From Bacteriovoracaceae bacterium UBA6200 (GTDB lineage: Bacteria > Bdellovibrionota > Bacteriovoracia > Bacteriovoracales > Bacteriovoracaceae), in the NCBI GenBank assembly GCA_002422605.1, contig DISW01000023.1:372001-436000 (forward strand): a stretch of DNA of 64,000 nucleotides. The letters are read 5' to 3'. Positions within the stretch are counted from its first letter, which is position 1, and every line of letters begins with the position of its first letter. A program made the position numbers and the translations under genes. Positions 8,400 to 17,594 of this stretch are shown in pieces. The notes below the pieces were generated by a model. That model ran no database searches. It saw nothing but the letters and a program-made list of their open reading frames with translations, and had not been told where the DNA came from.

Positions 8400-11204
8400 T
8401 TAAGGGATCTTTGTCAATTTTTCCGGGCCACTCCGCCTTAAAAGGCCATGAAGCATGCGGTGAATAAGTTCATCTGTTGTAAGAGGAAGGAGATTCATTT
8501 CAAAGCGGGAACGGCGAATCAGGGTTTTAAGCCATGAAATGATTAGTCTATAAACGATGACTTTTATTCGGTGAAGAGTTCCAAAGGTGTACTGACCCAC
8601 AATCTCAGCACCCATTTTTTTACTGAGTAAATAAAAATAACCTGATTCTCTCTTATCAAACCGCTCCTCAATTCGAATCAAGGTTTTCCATAAAAACCGG
8701 TGCCAGCGAGAAACCGTCATAAATTCAGAAGTCCAAATATTTTGATAGCGACGGGCAAAGAGATTTCTTGCCGCAAGCCTCACGTCACCAATTAAACTCG
8801 CCTCTCTCCAGGAGCGCTTTGATGAGGGAGTACTCCAACTTTCTACCACATACCAATAGTCTTCCAAAGAATGCCTTCGAAGTTGTTCCAGGCATTCCAC
8901 CAGGCAAAGAGCAAGCCCCATACCTTGTAGCTTTACATATTCCTGCCGGTCTTTTAGCCATTCTTTGGAAGGAATTTCCAGTAGGTAACGAACAGAAGCA
9001 GGTTTTGTTTCGGTTTGAATCTCTAAGCGGAGATTAGTGCTTTTAATAAGGCTCGATCCATCTGTCGCCATAGTGAGACGAGTGTTTTCCTCAGGAGAAG
9101 TTCTGGTAAGTTCAATATTACAAACATTCTCGGCTTCTAGCTGAACTAATGATTCTTCGATAGCAGCTATATCCCGTTCATCCAGCGTTGGTCCTACTTC
9201 CTGTTCGGGAGTATTTTTTACTAAGTCAAAGGCCAGAGGCAAAATCGCTTTCAGGACTTTAAAAGGTCCAATTGAGAGAATATGCCGAATGAGCATTTTC
9301 CAACCAAACTGCTTCTGAAATATTTGCCCGAAATTGTGTCGGGAAGAAATCGCTGATGAAGTGAGATAAACTTGAGTGATTCCTCTCATCGCGGCTTGGA
9401 CTTCAATTCTTAAATTAATATTGGCCTCTCCTAACAGCCGGATAAAATCTGAAAGATAATGAATAAAGGCACCTTGAATCCCATTACTGATGAAGTTTTT
9501 TATCAGGACTTCGGTTTTGGGATCTTTTAAGTCTATGGGATTCTCCACCAGGCCCTTAAGACTTTCAAAAACTCCTCTGTGATCGCTAAGGATAAGACGA
9601 TAAAGGAAACCAATGAAAACTTTTATGGTTTTATTGTCCCAGTTAAAGCATGGGTTCAGGTCAATCAGCTTTACCTGATGATTTTCCGGATCATAAAGAA
9701 TGTTTCCCGCATGGGGATCGGCCCAGATAATACCTTTTTGGAAAATCAAATAGAGATAAGCATCACTCACCATATCTGCAATGCTCATCCTTTCCAAATA
9801 TCTCGAATGGACGACTGAAGTGATCTTTTCACCTGAAATTTTCTCCATCATGGCCACATCGGCTTCAACATGAAAGTACTGGGGAATCTGGAGATCGAAC
9901 TCACCCTTTAGGGCCTCTCTGATTCGGTCGGCATTTCTTTTTTCTATCCGAAAATCTAATTCGCCCACACTCTGAGCGGCATAATTAATAATGGATCTTT
10001 TAAGAGCGGTGATAAAACCTTTAACTTCCTGCTGTTCATCTTCTGTGAGTTCGCTTTGAGGGAGATCTTCATCCAGTTGTCCAAGAATGGTAAGGAGAGT
10101 ATTTTTCTGGGCTTCAAATAAATCCGCGAGGTGAGGGCGTTGAACTTTTATTAAAACGGTATTATTGGTACGAAGTTTTCTTTGACCTAATTCTGTTAAC
10201 TCAAACTCATAAATGGCCCCAACGGAAGCGCCGGCATAAGCATTCTGTACTTCATCCGGTATGTGAATGTAGTTTTTAAGCCTCTCCCAACCTGGACGCT
10301 GAAAGATCTCTAAAACATACTTCCATGATTTTGACTGACTTCCGAAGATGCCTCCAAGATTATCTTGTTGATGACGAAGTTCTCGTGAAAGAAGAGGAGG
10401 CGCCATTTCTGCCAAAACCTGGGCCATCTTTACGTACATGCCTCCCAGTTCCTGAAGGACAATGGAAATGATTCTTCCTTGGGTGAGTTCATCCTTAGGT
10501 GTGCAAAGAATACTGATCAAGGAAGTCATACAGCGATCAGGAGGAAGATGAGCAACCGCCTGGTCGATCAGAGGAAGTAAAAGATTTTTTCCTTTAATAT
10601 TATCAACCAACATCTCTTCTAACTGAGGACGAACTTCATTGATGTAGAATCGATGTAAAATTCGTTCTGTTAAGCGGGTTAATTTATGATGTTCCATCTC
10701 CGGCAGTTCGTATAAGGCAGTAAACAGTGGCTCTTTCAAATAAGGCACGAGACTCATGGCCTCGGTGGAAAAAACAGGAAAAAGCTGAAAAAAGGGGATC
10801 GTTCGATTGGCAATCGTTGTTAAGATATCTTCTACAATATCGGCCTGATCAATGAGATCTAAAAGCTCTGGATGTTCTCCAAGAATTTCAAAAGTTTTTT
10901 CAAAAGCTTCAGTGAGAAGAGGGGCGATCTTATTTTCATCGACCAGTTCTTGATTATACTTCTCTATACCCATCGTCTGAAGGGACTCAATAGTTGCTTC
11001 TAAATCAGGAGGTAGATCAAAATCAGGGTCTAATCCATAATGAACCAGATCCCTGGTAAGAACGGCCCAGGCCCTTTTCATTTCAAAATCGGAGACGGGA
11101 TCGAATCTGACTTTGGTTAGGGCCTTAGCAAGATAAACTCCTAAGGAAGAAGAGTAAGACTTTGTTTCGAGAGCTATTTCGGCAATCCAGGAATAATCCC
11201 TCAT
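8400..11204 (-). CDS. Very large AarF/UbiB (ABC1) atypical kinase-like protein
   Basis: The 934-residue protein has an ABC1/UbiB core at about 245-520. The KxGQ motif is degenerate (VKMAQ, 259-262), the Ala-rich loop is AGASVGAIY (324-332), the nucleotide Lys is Lys353 (LIKVQRP), the catalytic loop is ADPHAGNIL (Asp496), and the metal-binding DFG is replaced by DLN at Asp515. UbiB proteins support ubiquinone synthesis or membrane lipid handling. Here about 245 N-terminal and 410 C-terminal residues flank the core, making it far longer than the usual 450-550 residues. No terminal membrane helices of UbiB type are obvious. Function is uncertain; catalytic residues mostly persist. Confidence 0.75.
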   Translation of the reverse strand: MRDYSWIAEIALETKSYSSSLGVYLAKALTKVRFDPVSDFEMKRAWAVLTRDLVHYGLDPDFDLPPDLEATIESLQTMGIEKYNQELVDENKIAPLLTEAFEKTFEILGEHPELLDLIDQADIVEDILTTIANRTIPFFQLFPVFSTEAMSLVPYLKEPLFTALYELPEMEHHKLTRLTERILHRFYINEVRPQLEEMLVDNIKGKNLLLPLIDQAVAHLPPDRCMTSLISILCTPKDELTQGRIISIVLQELGGMYVKMAQVLAEMAPPLLSRELRHQQDNLGGIFGSQSKSWKYVLEIFQRPGWERLKNYIHIPDEVQNAYAGASVGAIYEFELTELGQRKLRTNNTVLIKVQRPHLADLFEAQKNTLLTILGQLDEDLPQSELTEDEQQEVKGFITALKRSIINYAAQSVGELDFRIEKRNADRIREALKGEFDLQIPQYFHVEADVAMMEKISGEKITSVVHSRYLERMSIADMVSDAYLYLIFQKGIIWADPHAGNILYDPENHQVKLIDLNPCFNWDNKTIKVFIGFLYRLILSDHRGVFESLKGLVENPIDLKDPKTEVLIKNFISNGIQGAFIHYLSDFIRLLGEANINLRIEVQAAMRGITQVYLTSSAISSRHNFGQIFQKQFGWKMLIRHILSIGPFKVLKAILPLAFDLVKNTPEQEVGPTLDERDIAAIEESLVQLEAENVCNIELTRTSPEENTRLTMATDGSSLIKSTNLRLEIQTETKPASVRYLLEIPSKEWLKDRQEYVKLQGMGLALCLVECLEQLRRHSLEDYWYVVESWSTPSSKRSWREASLIGDVRLAARNLFARRYQNIWTSEFMTVSRWHRFLWKTLIRIEERFDKRESGYFYLLSKKMGAEIVGQYTFGTLHRIKVIVYRLIISWLKTLIRRSRFEMNLLPLTTDELIHRMLHGLLRRSGPEKLTKIP

Positions 11205-11253
11205 GGTCGGCCCTTTTTACAGGCCGTTATTGTATCGAAAAAGTAGGGTTCGA

Positions 11254-11643
11254 CTATAGGTTAGCCGCAAGTATACCTAAATCTAATTCAATCAGACTCA
11301 ACACGTGATTGAAATTCAATGGCTTACTTATGAAGCGGTACACCCCAAGCTCTTGCATGATTTTTTTAAACTCTCTCTCATCATATCCGCTCACAAAATA
11401 CGTTGGAATGCGTCGGTTAGAGTTTTTGATCATTTGCATAATCGCCTCACCATCTAGCTGGGGCATATTGATATCGCTTAATATCAGATCAGGAGTGTTA
11501 CCTTTAAACCATTCAGCAAAGTGTAAAGAGTTTGAGAAAAACTTAAGTTCTACTAAACCTTTTTTTATTTGCCGTTCGAGTAATAAGCTGTAGAGGTATT
11601 CCATTTCGGTTTCATCATCAATCACAGCAATTACTTTCGCCAC
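11254..11643 (-). CDS. Stand-alone receiver-domain response regulator
   Basis: The 129-residue protein is a single REC domain with acidic pair Asp9-Asp10, phospho-acceptor Asp57 (LILSDINMP) and Lys107 (FISKP). There is no output domain, so it likely works by protein-protein contact in a phosphorelay or like CheY. The start is GTG at 11643 with GGAG 6 nt upstream. It sits upstream of the AarF-like gene with a 49-nt gap. A partner kinase is not adjacent; the orphan kinase at 2603-4129 is a possible but unproven partner. Confidence 0.85.
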   Translation of the reverse strand: MAKVIAVIDDETEMEYLYSLLLERQIKKGLVELKFFSNSLHFAEWFKGNTPDLILSDINMPQLDGEAIMQMIKNSNRRIPTYFVSGYDEREFKKIMQELGVYRFISKPLNFNHVLSLIELDLGILAANL

Positions 11644-11794
11644 TTTCGCTCCAGTTTTCTCAAGAAATTTTGAATGTATGGCTTTTTAGCTCAACTTTTC
11701 TTTGACCTCACCTAAAGAATACCTAAAGTATTTCTCTGGCCCAAAACCTCCCCTTTAAGAGAGAATAATCGCCTACTTATCACAAGGAGTTTAA

Positions 11795-12418
11795 ATGAAA
11801 CTTTTTTACAAGGCAGGGGCCTGCGCACTTGCTCCTCACATTGTTTTGGCCGAACTTAATATGGCCTATGAACTTGAAGCGGTGGATCTGGCGACTAAGG
11901 CCTGCACAAGTGGCGATTTTCGAAAGATCAATCCTAAAGGATCAGTTCCGGCCCTTCTTATGGATAATGGTGAAATTTTGACTGAAGCTGCCGTTATTTG
12001 TCAGTATTTGGCCGAACAGGATATTGATTCAACGCTTATGCCTAAAATCGGGACAATCGATCGTTACCGCACAATAGAGTGGTTGAATTTTATAGCAACT
12101 GAAATCCACAAAGGTATTGGTCCTTTCTTTGGACTAGATCGCATGATGAAAAATGCTGAAGGAAAAGAGGAATACAAGGCTTCGGCCCTTGAAATCCTTA
12201 AAGCTAAATTGGGTTTTGTTTCAGAAAAACTAGGAACAAATAAATATCTTCTTGGGGATACCTTTACCGTGGCAGATGCTTATTTATTCACTTGTCTTGG
12301 TTGGGGCAAATTTATTGGTCTGGATGTGAATGCATGGACTAATATTTCTGATTATCAGAAGCGAATCAGTGAACGTCCAGGTGTTCAGCGAGCTCTTAAA
12401 GAAGAAGGTCTGATTTAA
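11795..12418 (+). CDS. gstA: Glutathione S-transferase, GstA (beta-class)-like
   Basis: The 207-residue protein begins MKLFYKAGACALAPHIV, closely matching bacterial beta-class GSTs, with the characteristic Cys10. A thioredoxin-fold N-terminal half (1-80, containing the GSH-binding QYLAEQD region) and a helical C-terminal half follow. Role: cytosolic conjugation or binding of glutathione in detoxification. AAGGAG precedes the ATG. Its stop overlaps by 4 nt the stop of the convergent hydrolase gene, so there is no room for a terminator. Confidence 0.9.
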   Translation: MKLFYKAGACALAPHIVLAELNMAYELEAVDLATKACTSGDFRKINPKGSVPALLMDNGEILTEAAVICQYLAEQDIDSTLMPKIGTIDRYRTIEWLNFIATEIHKGIGPFFGLDRMMKNAEGKEEYKASALEILKAKLGFVSEKLGTNKYLLGDTFTVADAYLFTCLGWGKFIGLDVNAWTNISDYQKRISERPGVQRALKEEGLI

Positions 12419-13116
12419 TCAATCTCTGCTTCAATAATATTGGCCATCTCTCGCAAATTCGTTTTTTCAAGTTCATGCTTGGAGTGGGAGATGGTCGCCA
12501 TTCTGGCATTAGAAAGCCAGTTCTTTGTGAGAAGAGTCTCTTCAGTTGTTACCATCCGGTCATGATCACCTAAGATAAGCGTTACAGGAATATTGATGTC
12601 GGCCATGTCCTCTTTGGTTAATCCATCAAGGCGCTCTAGATTCTGCATCATATGAGCAGTTGATCTTAATAACTGTTTCCAGCGATCTCCATGTTTCTTT
12701 TCAAGAAGGGCCGCGAATTGAGGCAAACTATTTTGAACATTAACCGGGTCTAAGAGAGGAAGTTCCTTTAAAACACTTCCTTCACTCCAGTTAAACTTTG
12801 TTCCGTAGGTGAAAATCATTTTAATGGGTGAGTCTTCGAAATTGGCCTTATGATATAGGGCCACATACCCCCCCATGGAGTGACCAAAAATGATTACATC
12901 CTTCAGGGAATTTTTTTGAATATAGTTTTGTAGATCATGGGCAAATAAATCAATCCTAAATTCATTAGGTTCTGCAGAACCGATGCCATGACCAGAAAAA
13001 TTAAATGAATGGGTTTCATAACCTTTCTCTTGAAACAAAGTCATGAGAGGTTCAAGGTCCTGTGCCGTACCCAAAGCTGAATGAAGAAAGATAATTGGTG
13101 CTTTTGAATTTTCCAT
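12415..13116 (-). CDS. Alpha/beta hydrolase
   Basis: The 233-residue cytosolic protein shows the hydrolase fold: oxyanion-side HSALG, nucleophile elbow GHSMGGY, acid Asp in LGDHDRMV and the catalytic His in ISHSKHEL. The layout resembles small carboxylesterases, MenH-like or haloperoxidase-like hydrolases, with a short lid. The substrate cannot be stated. The gene ends tail-to-tail with gstA (4-nt overlap). Its divergent neighbour is the DUF1653 gene at 13161. Confidence 0.85.
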   Translation of the reverse strand: MENSKAPIIFLHSALGTAQDLEPLMTLFQEKGYETHSFNFSGHGIGSAEPNEFRIDLFAHDLQNYIQKNSLKDVIIFGHSMGGYVALYHKANFEDSPIKMIFTYGTKFNWSEGSVLKELPLLDPVNVQNSLPQFAALLEKKHGDRWKQLLRSTAHMMQNLERLDGLTKEDMADINIPVTLILGDHDRMVTTEETLLTKNWLSNARMATISHSKHELEKTNLREMANIIEAEID

Positions 13117-13160
13117 GACGTCATATTATCTGTTTTTTTCGGGCTTGTACAAGAGAAGGA

Positions 13161-13427
13161 ATGTTTGATAACTGTACTACTATGAATGATTTAAAAATTG
13201 GCGGAATTTACCAGCACTATAAAGGCAAAAACTACATCGTTAAAGACCTTGCCCGGCACTCTGAAACGCTGGAGTGGATGGTACTTTATGAATGCCTCTA
13301 TGAGAATCCTGAAGGAAAACTTTGGGTGCGTCCTTTGGGGATGTTTTTAGAATCAGTGGAAATTGATGGGAAAATCCTCCCACGATTTAAATACATCGGT
13401 GATCAGAAAGGGAAAGCTAGGCTTTAG
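13161..13427 (+). CDS. DUF1653 family small protein
   Basis: The 88-residue protein contains the DUF1653 pattern: GGIYQHYKGKNYIVKDLARH, then E.MVLYECLYEN, then WVRPLGMFLE. The family is widespread in bacteria with no established biochemical role. The start is uncertain: ATG 13161 has GAAGG only 1-2 nt away, and ATG 13182 has no ribosome-binding site but would begin closer to the conserved domain. The last 11 nt overlap the 3' end of the convergent hrpB gene. Confidence 0.8.
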   Translation: MFDNCTTMNDLKIGGIYQHYKGKNYIVKDLARHSETLEWMVLYECLYENPEGKLWVRPLGMFLESVEIDGKILPRFKYIGDQKGKARL

Positions 13428-15732
13428 GAAGCTGAGATTTTAGAAGGATTGGCCGGGACTCCCAGGGTTTCTCTGGCCAGTAGTGGCGTGGATACTCTCT
13501 TTGGTATTCTTTTTTCATTTCCTGATAAGTTTTGTTCCAAAAGTTGATCAGATCTTTAGTGACCTGTATCGGTCTTTTATGGGGACCTAATAATTTCAAA
13601 GTAAGCGGAACCTGTCCGTGGATGATTCGGGGAGTATCACTTAAACCATAAAAGTCCTGAATGGGGGCTTCCAAATAGGGATCCATCCCGACGGGATAAT
13701 GGATAAGGAGTTCTCTTCTTCCGCCTAGGTCCATTTTGAGAGGTAACTCAACATCAAGATTTGAGATCTTAAACTTCTCTTCAATCCTGTTTTTGAGATA
13801 GTCCTCAAATCCTTCCCACTTAAGAGTTTCTGCGAATTGAAAAAAATCTCCGGCCTTAAGATCTGTAAAAACCTCTTCCATGTTGAGTCTCTTATAACGG
13901 GCCCAGAATTCAAAGCGCCCATATGTGGAGCTTTCTTGCCAGCGGGAGATCTTCTGTTTCATCATCGATTGTGACAGGATATTAATTTTATCCTTCACCG
14001 ACTGATCAAGTTCACTCCAGTTAAGTTTCAGGATGTTTTCTTCAACCACAATGCTTCCAAATTTCGTTTTCCGCCTGATGGTTATATCTTCTTCAATTTG
14101 TATTTCATCTTCTTCCGTAAAAGGGAAAGGCTCCAATGCCCAGATCCATTCTTCTTCTACCGGAAAGATCTTTATCGCTTCTTGCCTTTGAGTGATATTT
14201 AAAACAATGAAATAATCATCCATCAGGTTATCAAGACTTGAGTGAAGCTTCAGTGTTCTTCCTGAATAATGGATGAGATCTCTTTGTTTATGACGGATCT
14301 TTGCAACTTGATCGACAAAACCTTTTATCAGGCAGCTTTCCCATGGAAAATGATCTGATCCTTCACTTCTTAGATAAAAATTCATTCTCCGCTTAAGAGT
14401 TCCGGAACGATCTTCTTCAATCTGAAAGCAGATATAATCCAGAAGCTGTTCCTTCTTTTTTCGTGGCAGCTTTTCACCTTCAACCAATATACGGGCAAGT
14501 CTCGAGTCGAGAGGGATCTCAAGCATCTTTTCACCAATCGAGGTTATTTTTCCTTCGAGTGTTACGGCATTCATTTGTTCCAGAAGTTTTAAGGCCTTTT
14601 GCCATTTTTCTACAGGGGGAGCATGGAACCACTGAGGGGTGAGACCAGTACTTTTTACGAGTAAACAAGTATCAGTTAAATCGGCTTTTTCTATTTCTGG
14701 AATTATATGGTCTGCTCGTTCATTAAAATCATGCTGACTATAAAGCCTGAGACAAATCCCCGGGGCCGTCCGTCCGGCCCTGCCTGCTCTCTGTATGGCA
14801 GAAGATTTTGTCACTGGTCTGTCTTCGATAAATTTAAGCCCATTCCAGGCAGAGTAGTGGGCTTCTCGTTGGATTCCGGAATCGATAACAACTTTGATTC
14901 CCGGTATTGTGAGAGAACTTTCAGCTATATTTGTGGCCAGAATGATTTTCCGCGTCTCGGATGACGTAAGCGCCTTTTCTTGTTCCTCTTTTTCCAGATC
15001 TGCATGAAGAAGGAAAACATTATGAGAGTGAAGAGTGTCTTTAATTTTAAGCATCTCTCTCATACCTGGAACAAATACCAGCACATCCCCGGACGAAGGG
15101 CTTAGTGAATCAACTGCTTTTTTCACTTTGGTTTCCAAAGGCTGATTTAAAATACTGGGCTGATTTGGGAGATAACTTATATCTACGGGGAATAAAGGCG
15201 CTTCGATTTCAAATAAGCGAGGATCAGGAAGTGCTGAGAAAATATTCTCATCAAGTGTCGCTGACATAAGAATTATTTTTAGATCTTTCCTTCTCGTCTG
15301 AAGATCCAATAAGAGCGCAAGAGCTAAATCGGTATCTAGATGACGTTCATGAAATTCATCCAGCACCACCACATCAATATCCTGTAAGAGGGGATCCGAT
15401 AAAAAGCGCTTAAGGAAAGTTCCTTCGGTATAAAAGACCAGACGGGTTTTAAGTCCCGTATTCTTCTCAAAACGAAAATGATATCCAACTTCTTCACCAA
15501 GAGTTAGATCTTCTTCACTGGCGATTCGAGACGCCGCCATTTTAGCTGCCAGCCTCCTTGGCTCAAGTACCGCCACTTTTTTGAAGGATTTAGTGAGGGC
15601 CCAGGGTAAACGTGTCGTTTTCCCGCTTCCAGGTGAAGCCTTGACTAGAATAGTTGAGTAGTTTTGAGTGGCCGCTACGATTTCTGGTAAATAAATATCG
15701 ATGGGAAGAACTAGTTTTTCATTTTGCTTCAT
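13417..15732 (-). CDS. hrpB: ATP-dependent RNA helicase HrpB
   Basis: The 771-residue DEAH-type superfamily 2 helicase has Walker A (SPGSGKTTRLP) near residue 35, the Walker B/DExH box VVLDEFHERHLD, motif III LMSATLD, and late motifs including IQRAGRAGRTAPG. The C-terminal region matches HrpB rather than HrpA in length (HrpB is usually about 800 residues). A cytosolic role in RNA remodelling is expected; its substrate in bacteria is not well defined. The 3' end overlaps the DUF1653 gene by 11 nt on the opposite strand. Confidence 0.93.
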   Translation of the reverse strand: MKQNEKLVLPIDIYLPEIVAATQNYSTILVKASPGSGKTTRLPWALTKSFKKVAVLEPRRLAAKMAASRIASEEDLTLGEEVGYHFRFEKNTGLKTRLVFYTEGTFLKRFLSDPLLQDIDVVVLDEFHERHLDTDLALALLLDLQTRRKDLKIILMSATLDENIFSALPDPRLFEIEAPLFPVDISYLPNQPSILNQPLETKVKKAVDSLSPSSGDVLVFVPGMREMLKIKDTLHSHNVFLLHADLEKEEQEKALTSSETRKIILATNIAESSLTIPGIKVVIDSGIQREAHYSAWNGLKFIEDRPVTKSSAIQRAGRAGRTAPGICLRLYSQHDFNERADHIIPEIEKADLTDTCLLVKSTGLTPQWFHAPPVEKWQKALKLLEQMNAVTLEGKITSIGEKMLEIPLDSRLARILVEGEKLPRKKKEQLLDYICFQIEEDRSGTLKRRMNFYLRSEGSDHFPWESCLIKGFVDQVAKIRHKQRDLIHYSGRTLKLHSSLDNLMDDYFIVLNITQRQEAIKIFPVEEEWIWALEPFPFTEEDEIQIEEDITIRRKTKFGSIVVEENILKLNWSELDQSVKDKINILSQSMMKQKISRWQESSTYGRFEFWARYKRLNMEEVFTDLKAGDFFQFAETLKWEGFEDYLKNRIEEKFKISNLDVELPLKMDLGGRRELLIHYPVGMDPYLEAPIQDFYGLSDTPRIIHGQVPLTLKLLGPHKRPIQVTKDLINFWNKTYQEMKKEYQREYPRHYWPEKPWESRPILLKSQLPKA

Positions 15733-15801
15733 GCAGCACCAAACATTTGATTGAATCTTTCCAATCTTACCTTGATAATAAGTGAATTCCTAGGAGTAGA
15801 T

Positions 15802-16308
15802 ATGTCACTTTGCCCATGCCGGTCGATAGACCAAGTTAAAATGCAATATGAAGAATGTTGCGAACCATTTCTTATTGGTAAGAAAAAGGCCCCTACGGCC
15901 GAAGCCCTTATGCGCTCACGCTACTCGGCTTACGTTGTGAAAAACATCGACTACATTGATGAGACCCAGATCACATTAGAAAATGAAGTTTTTAATAAAG
16001 AAGAAGCTTTAAAATGGGCCGATAGTTCAGAATGGATGGGCCTCGAGATTAAAAAAGCTCAAAAAGGTGAATCAAACGATAATACAGGAGTCGTCGAGTT
16101 CGTGGCCCATTATAAAGATAAGGCTTCTGGAACCGAGCTTCACCACCATGAAACATCTTTATTCCAGAAAAAAGATGGCGAGTGGTTGTTCCGTGAAGGG
16201 CAGATTCATGGTGCTCAGCCTGTAAAAAGATTAGAACCAAAAATTGGTAGAAATGATCCTTGTTCTTGTGGATCTGGCAAAAAATTCAAAAAGTGCTGTG
16301 GGGCCTAA
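15802..16308 (+). CDS. ychJ: YchJ-family SEC-C motif protein
   Basis: The 168-residue protein starts MSLCPC, has the central YchJ/NTF2-like region beginning [16 protein letters not shown], and ends with a SEC-C zinc-binding motif ([17 protein letters not shown]). SEC-C motifs bind Zn and often contact ribosomes or SecB-like partners. ATG at 15802 is chosen because AGGAG lies 5 nt upstream and the Cys pair belongs at the N-terminus; an upstream frame extension to 15751 lacks support. It is followed immediately by the GreA-like gene, suggesting coupling. Confidence 0.88.
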   Translation: MSLCPCRSIDQVKMQYEECCEPFLIGKKKAPTAEALMRSRYSAYVVKNIDYIDETQITLENEVFNKEEALKWADSSEWMGLEIKKAQKGESNDNTGVVEFVAHYKDKASGTELHHHETSLFQKKDGEWLFREGQIHGAQPVKRLEPKIGRNDPCSCGSGKKFKKCCGA

Positions 16309-16785
16309 TTGAAAAAAATTATTCTAAACGAACTTATTTCTCGGGCCCGTCAGGAATTGGCGGGCCTTGAAGCTTCCGCCAAGGCCAATCTTGAATTTGC
16401 CACTGATCAGGAATTTAAGGCCGAAAGTAAATATGATACTCGCGCTTTAGAAGCTTCCTATCTCGCCGGCGCTGAGGCGAAACGTGTTGAGGAACTTAAA
16501 TTAGAAGTTCAAATCCTTGAAGAAGTTGATCTGGAAGCTTCTCAGAAATTAGGCGAGATTAGCATTGGGGCCTTAGTAGAACTTCTCCACAACGATCAAA
16601 AGCGCACCTATTTTCTCATTCCTACCGCCGGGGGAACAGTTATCAATGCTAATGGTGAAGCGGTCATGGTAGTTTCAGTTTTTTCTCCAATTGGAGACGC
16701 TTTAATGGGCCTTAAGCCCGGTGATGAATTTGAAGTTGAGACCCCGAAAGAAACCAGAAATTACCAAGTTTTAAAGTTCAGCTGA
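16309..16785 (+). CDS. GreA/GreB-family transcript cleavage factor-like protein
   Basis: The 158-residue protein has an N-terminal antiparallel coiled coil with the motif ESKYDTRALEASYLAGAEAKR and a C-terminal FKBP-like GreAB domain ending with PGDEFEVETP. This matches the GreAB-like variant in which the coiled-coil tip differs from classical GreA. It probably binds in the RNA polymerase secondary channel. The start is TTG at 16309, directly after the TAA of the ychJ-like gene, with GGGG/GTGGGG upstream as the only ribosome-binding candidate, so translation is likely coupled to ychJ. Confidence 0.75.
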   Translation: MKKIILNELISRARQELAGLEASAKANLEFATDQEFKAESKYDTRALEASYLAGAEAKRVEELKLEVQILEEVDLEASQKLGEISIGALVELLHNDQKRTYFLIPTAGGTVINANGEAVMVVSVFSPIGDALMGLKPGDEFEVETPKETRNYQVLKFS

Positions 16786-16905
16786 CAATTATTTCTGCCA
16801 TCATAATCTTGTGGTGGCCCATTTCTCTTTCTCGGAAAAAGCCTAACATATTGGATTTTTGTTAGTACCCAATTTTCTTTCAAGAGAAAGGCATTATTCA
16901 CCGAT

Positions 16906-16933
16906 ACTCCTGTGAGGCGTTCTTCACGGGAGT
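16906..16933 (+). promoter_or_regulatory. Hairpin enclosing the Shine-Dalgarno of a small secreted protein gene
   Basis: ACTCCTGTGA (16906-16915) pairs with TCACGGGAGT (16924-16933) over 10 bp with one G-U pair and an 8-nt loop. The GGGAG Shine-Dalgarno (16928-16932) of the gene starting at 16938 lies in the 3' arm. The fold is direct; translational control is inferred. A smaller CTTTC/GAAAG hairpin lies just upstream (about 16877-16890). Confidence 0.5.
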
Positions 16934-16937
16934 TTGA

Positions 16938-17243
16938 ATGAAATGGTCTTTGATACTTTTCGTTTTATTTTCATTACCAAGTTTGGCGGATGTGTCTCGT
17001 GACCGTGTGGGAACGATTTTAGATCAAATGGTTAGAGAGAACGTCATTTCACCGGCAGAAGCTGAAAAAGCAAAACTTCGGATGAAAAATATGAATCCCG
17101 ATCAATGGTCACAACTCACCACCGAAGCCACTTCCGTTGCAAACCGTCTTCCAGCTTCTGTTGGCACCCTTTCTAATGATCTCGATGGCGCCCAGTTTCA
17201 GGCCATCAGCAGCGAGGCCAAGCGTATATTGCCTCAAAATTGA
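16938..17243 (+). CDS. Small secreted protein of unknown function
   Basis: The 101-residue protein has a signal peptide (1-17, SLA/DV) and a helical mature part of about 83 residues containing RVGTILDQMVRENVISPAEAEKAK. I recognise no domain. No cysteines are present, so it is probably a soluble periplasmic or secreted helical protein. Its ribosome-binding site is enclosed in a hairpin (16906-16933). It ends 3 nt before the stop of the convergent DUF1232 gene. Confidence 0.75.
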   Translation: MKWSLILFVLFSLPSLADVSRDRVGTILDQMVRENVISPAEAEKAKLRMKNMNPDQWSQLTTEATSVANRLPASVGTLSNDLDGAQFQAISSEAKRILPQN

Positions 17244-17246
17244 TTC

Positions 17247-17594
17247 CTAGTAAGGATCAGCTACATATTTCCAGATTTTATTTTTGATAAATTTTGGCAC
17301 TAAAAACTGCAAACCACGGGAAATGGCACGCAGTCTTGCAAACGCTTTCATATTCCACGGGAAATGGGAAAGTAGAATGTGTGAATCGAGTACACTGAAA
17401 AAATAATCCAAAATAAATGACAGAATAATTAAATCATCCAAAAGACCGATCACGGGAATCCAATCTGGAATGAAATCTAATGGAGAAATGAGTAAACCAA
17501 TCATTACCAGTAGAACTTTTTTATCTCGAGCCGGAATGCGCTCATCATTTGCGGTATTAACAATAAAGTTTTTTAAGTCATGGAAGAATTTCAT
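17247..17594 (-). CDS. DUF1232 (YkvA-like) membrane protein
   Basis: The 115-residue protein contains the DUF1232 core: IPARDKKVLLVMIGLLISP, then LDFIPDWIPVIGLLDDL, with two hydrophobic segments. The family is small, membrane-associated and of unknown function. ATG at 17594 is preferred over the in-frame upstream extension, since AAAGGA lies 6 nt before it. The first 17 nt overlap the end of tcdA, so the two are translationally coupled in a tcdA-DUF1232 pair downstream of rlmN. Confidence 0.82.
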   Translation of the reverse strand: MKFFHDLKNFIVNTANDERIPARDKKVLLVMIGLLISPLDFIPDWIPVIGLLDDLIILSFILDYFFSVLDSHILLSHFPWNMKAFARLRAISRGLQFLVPKFIKNKIWKYVADPY

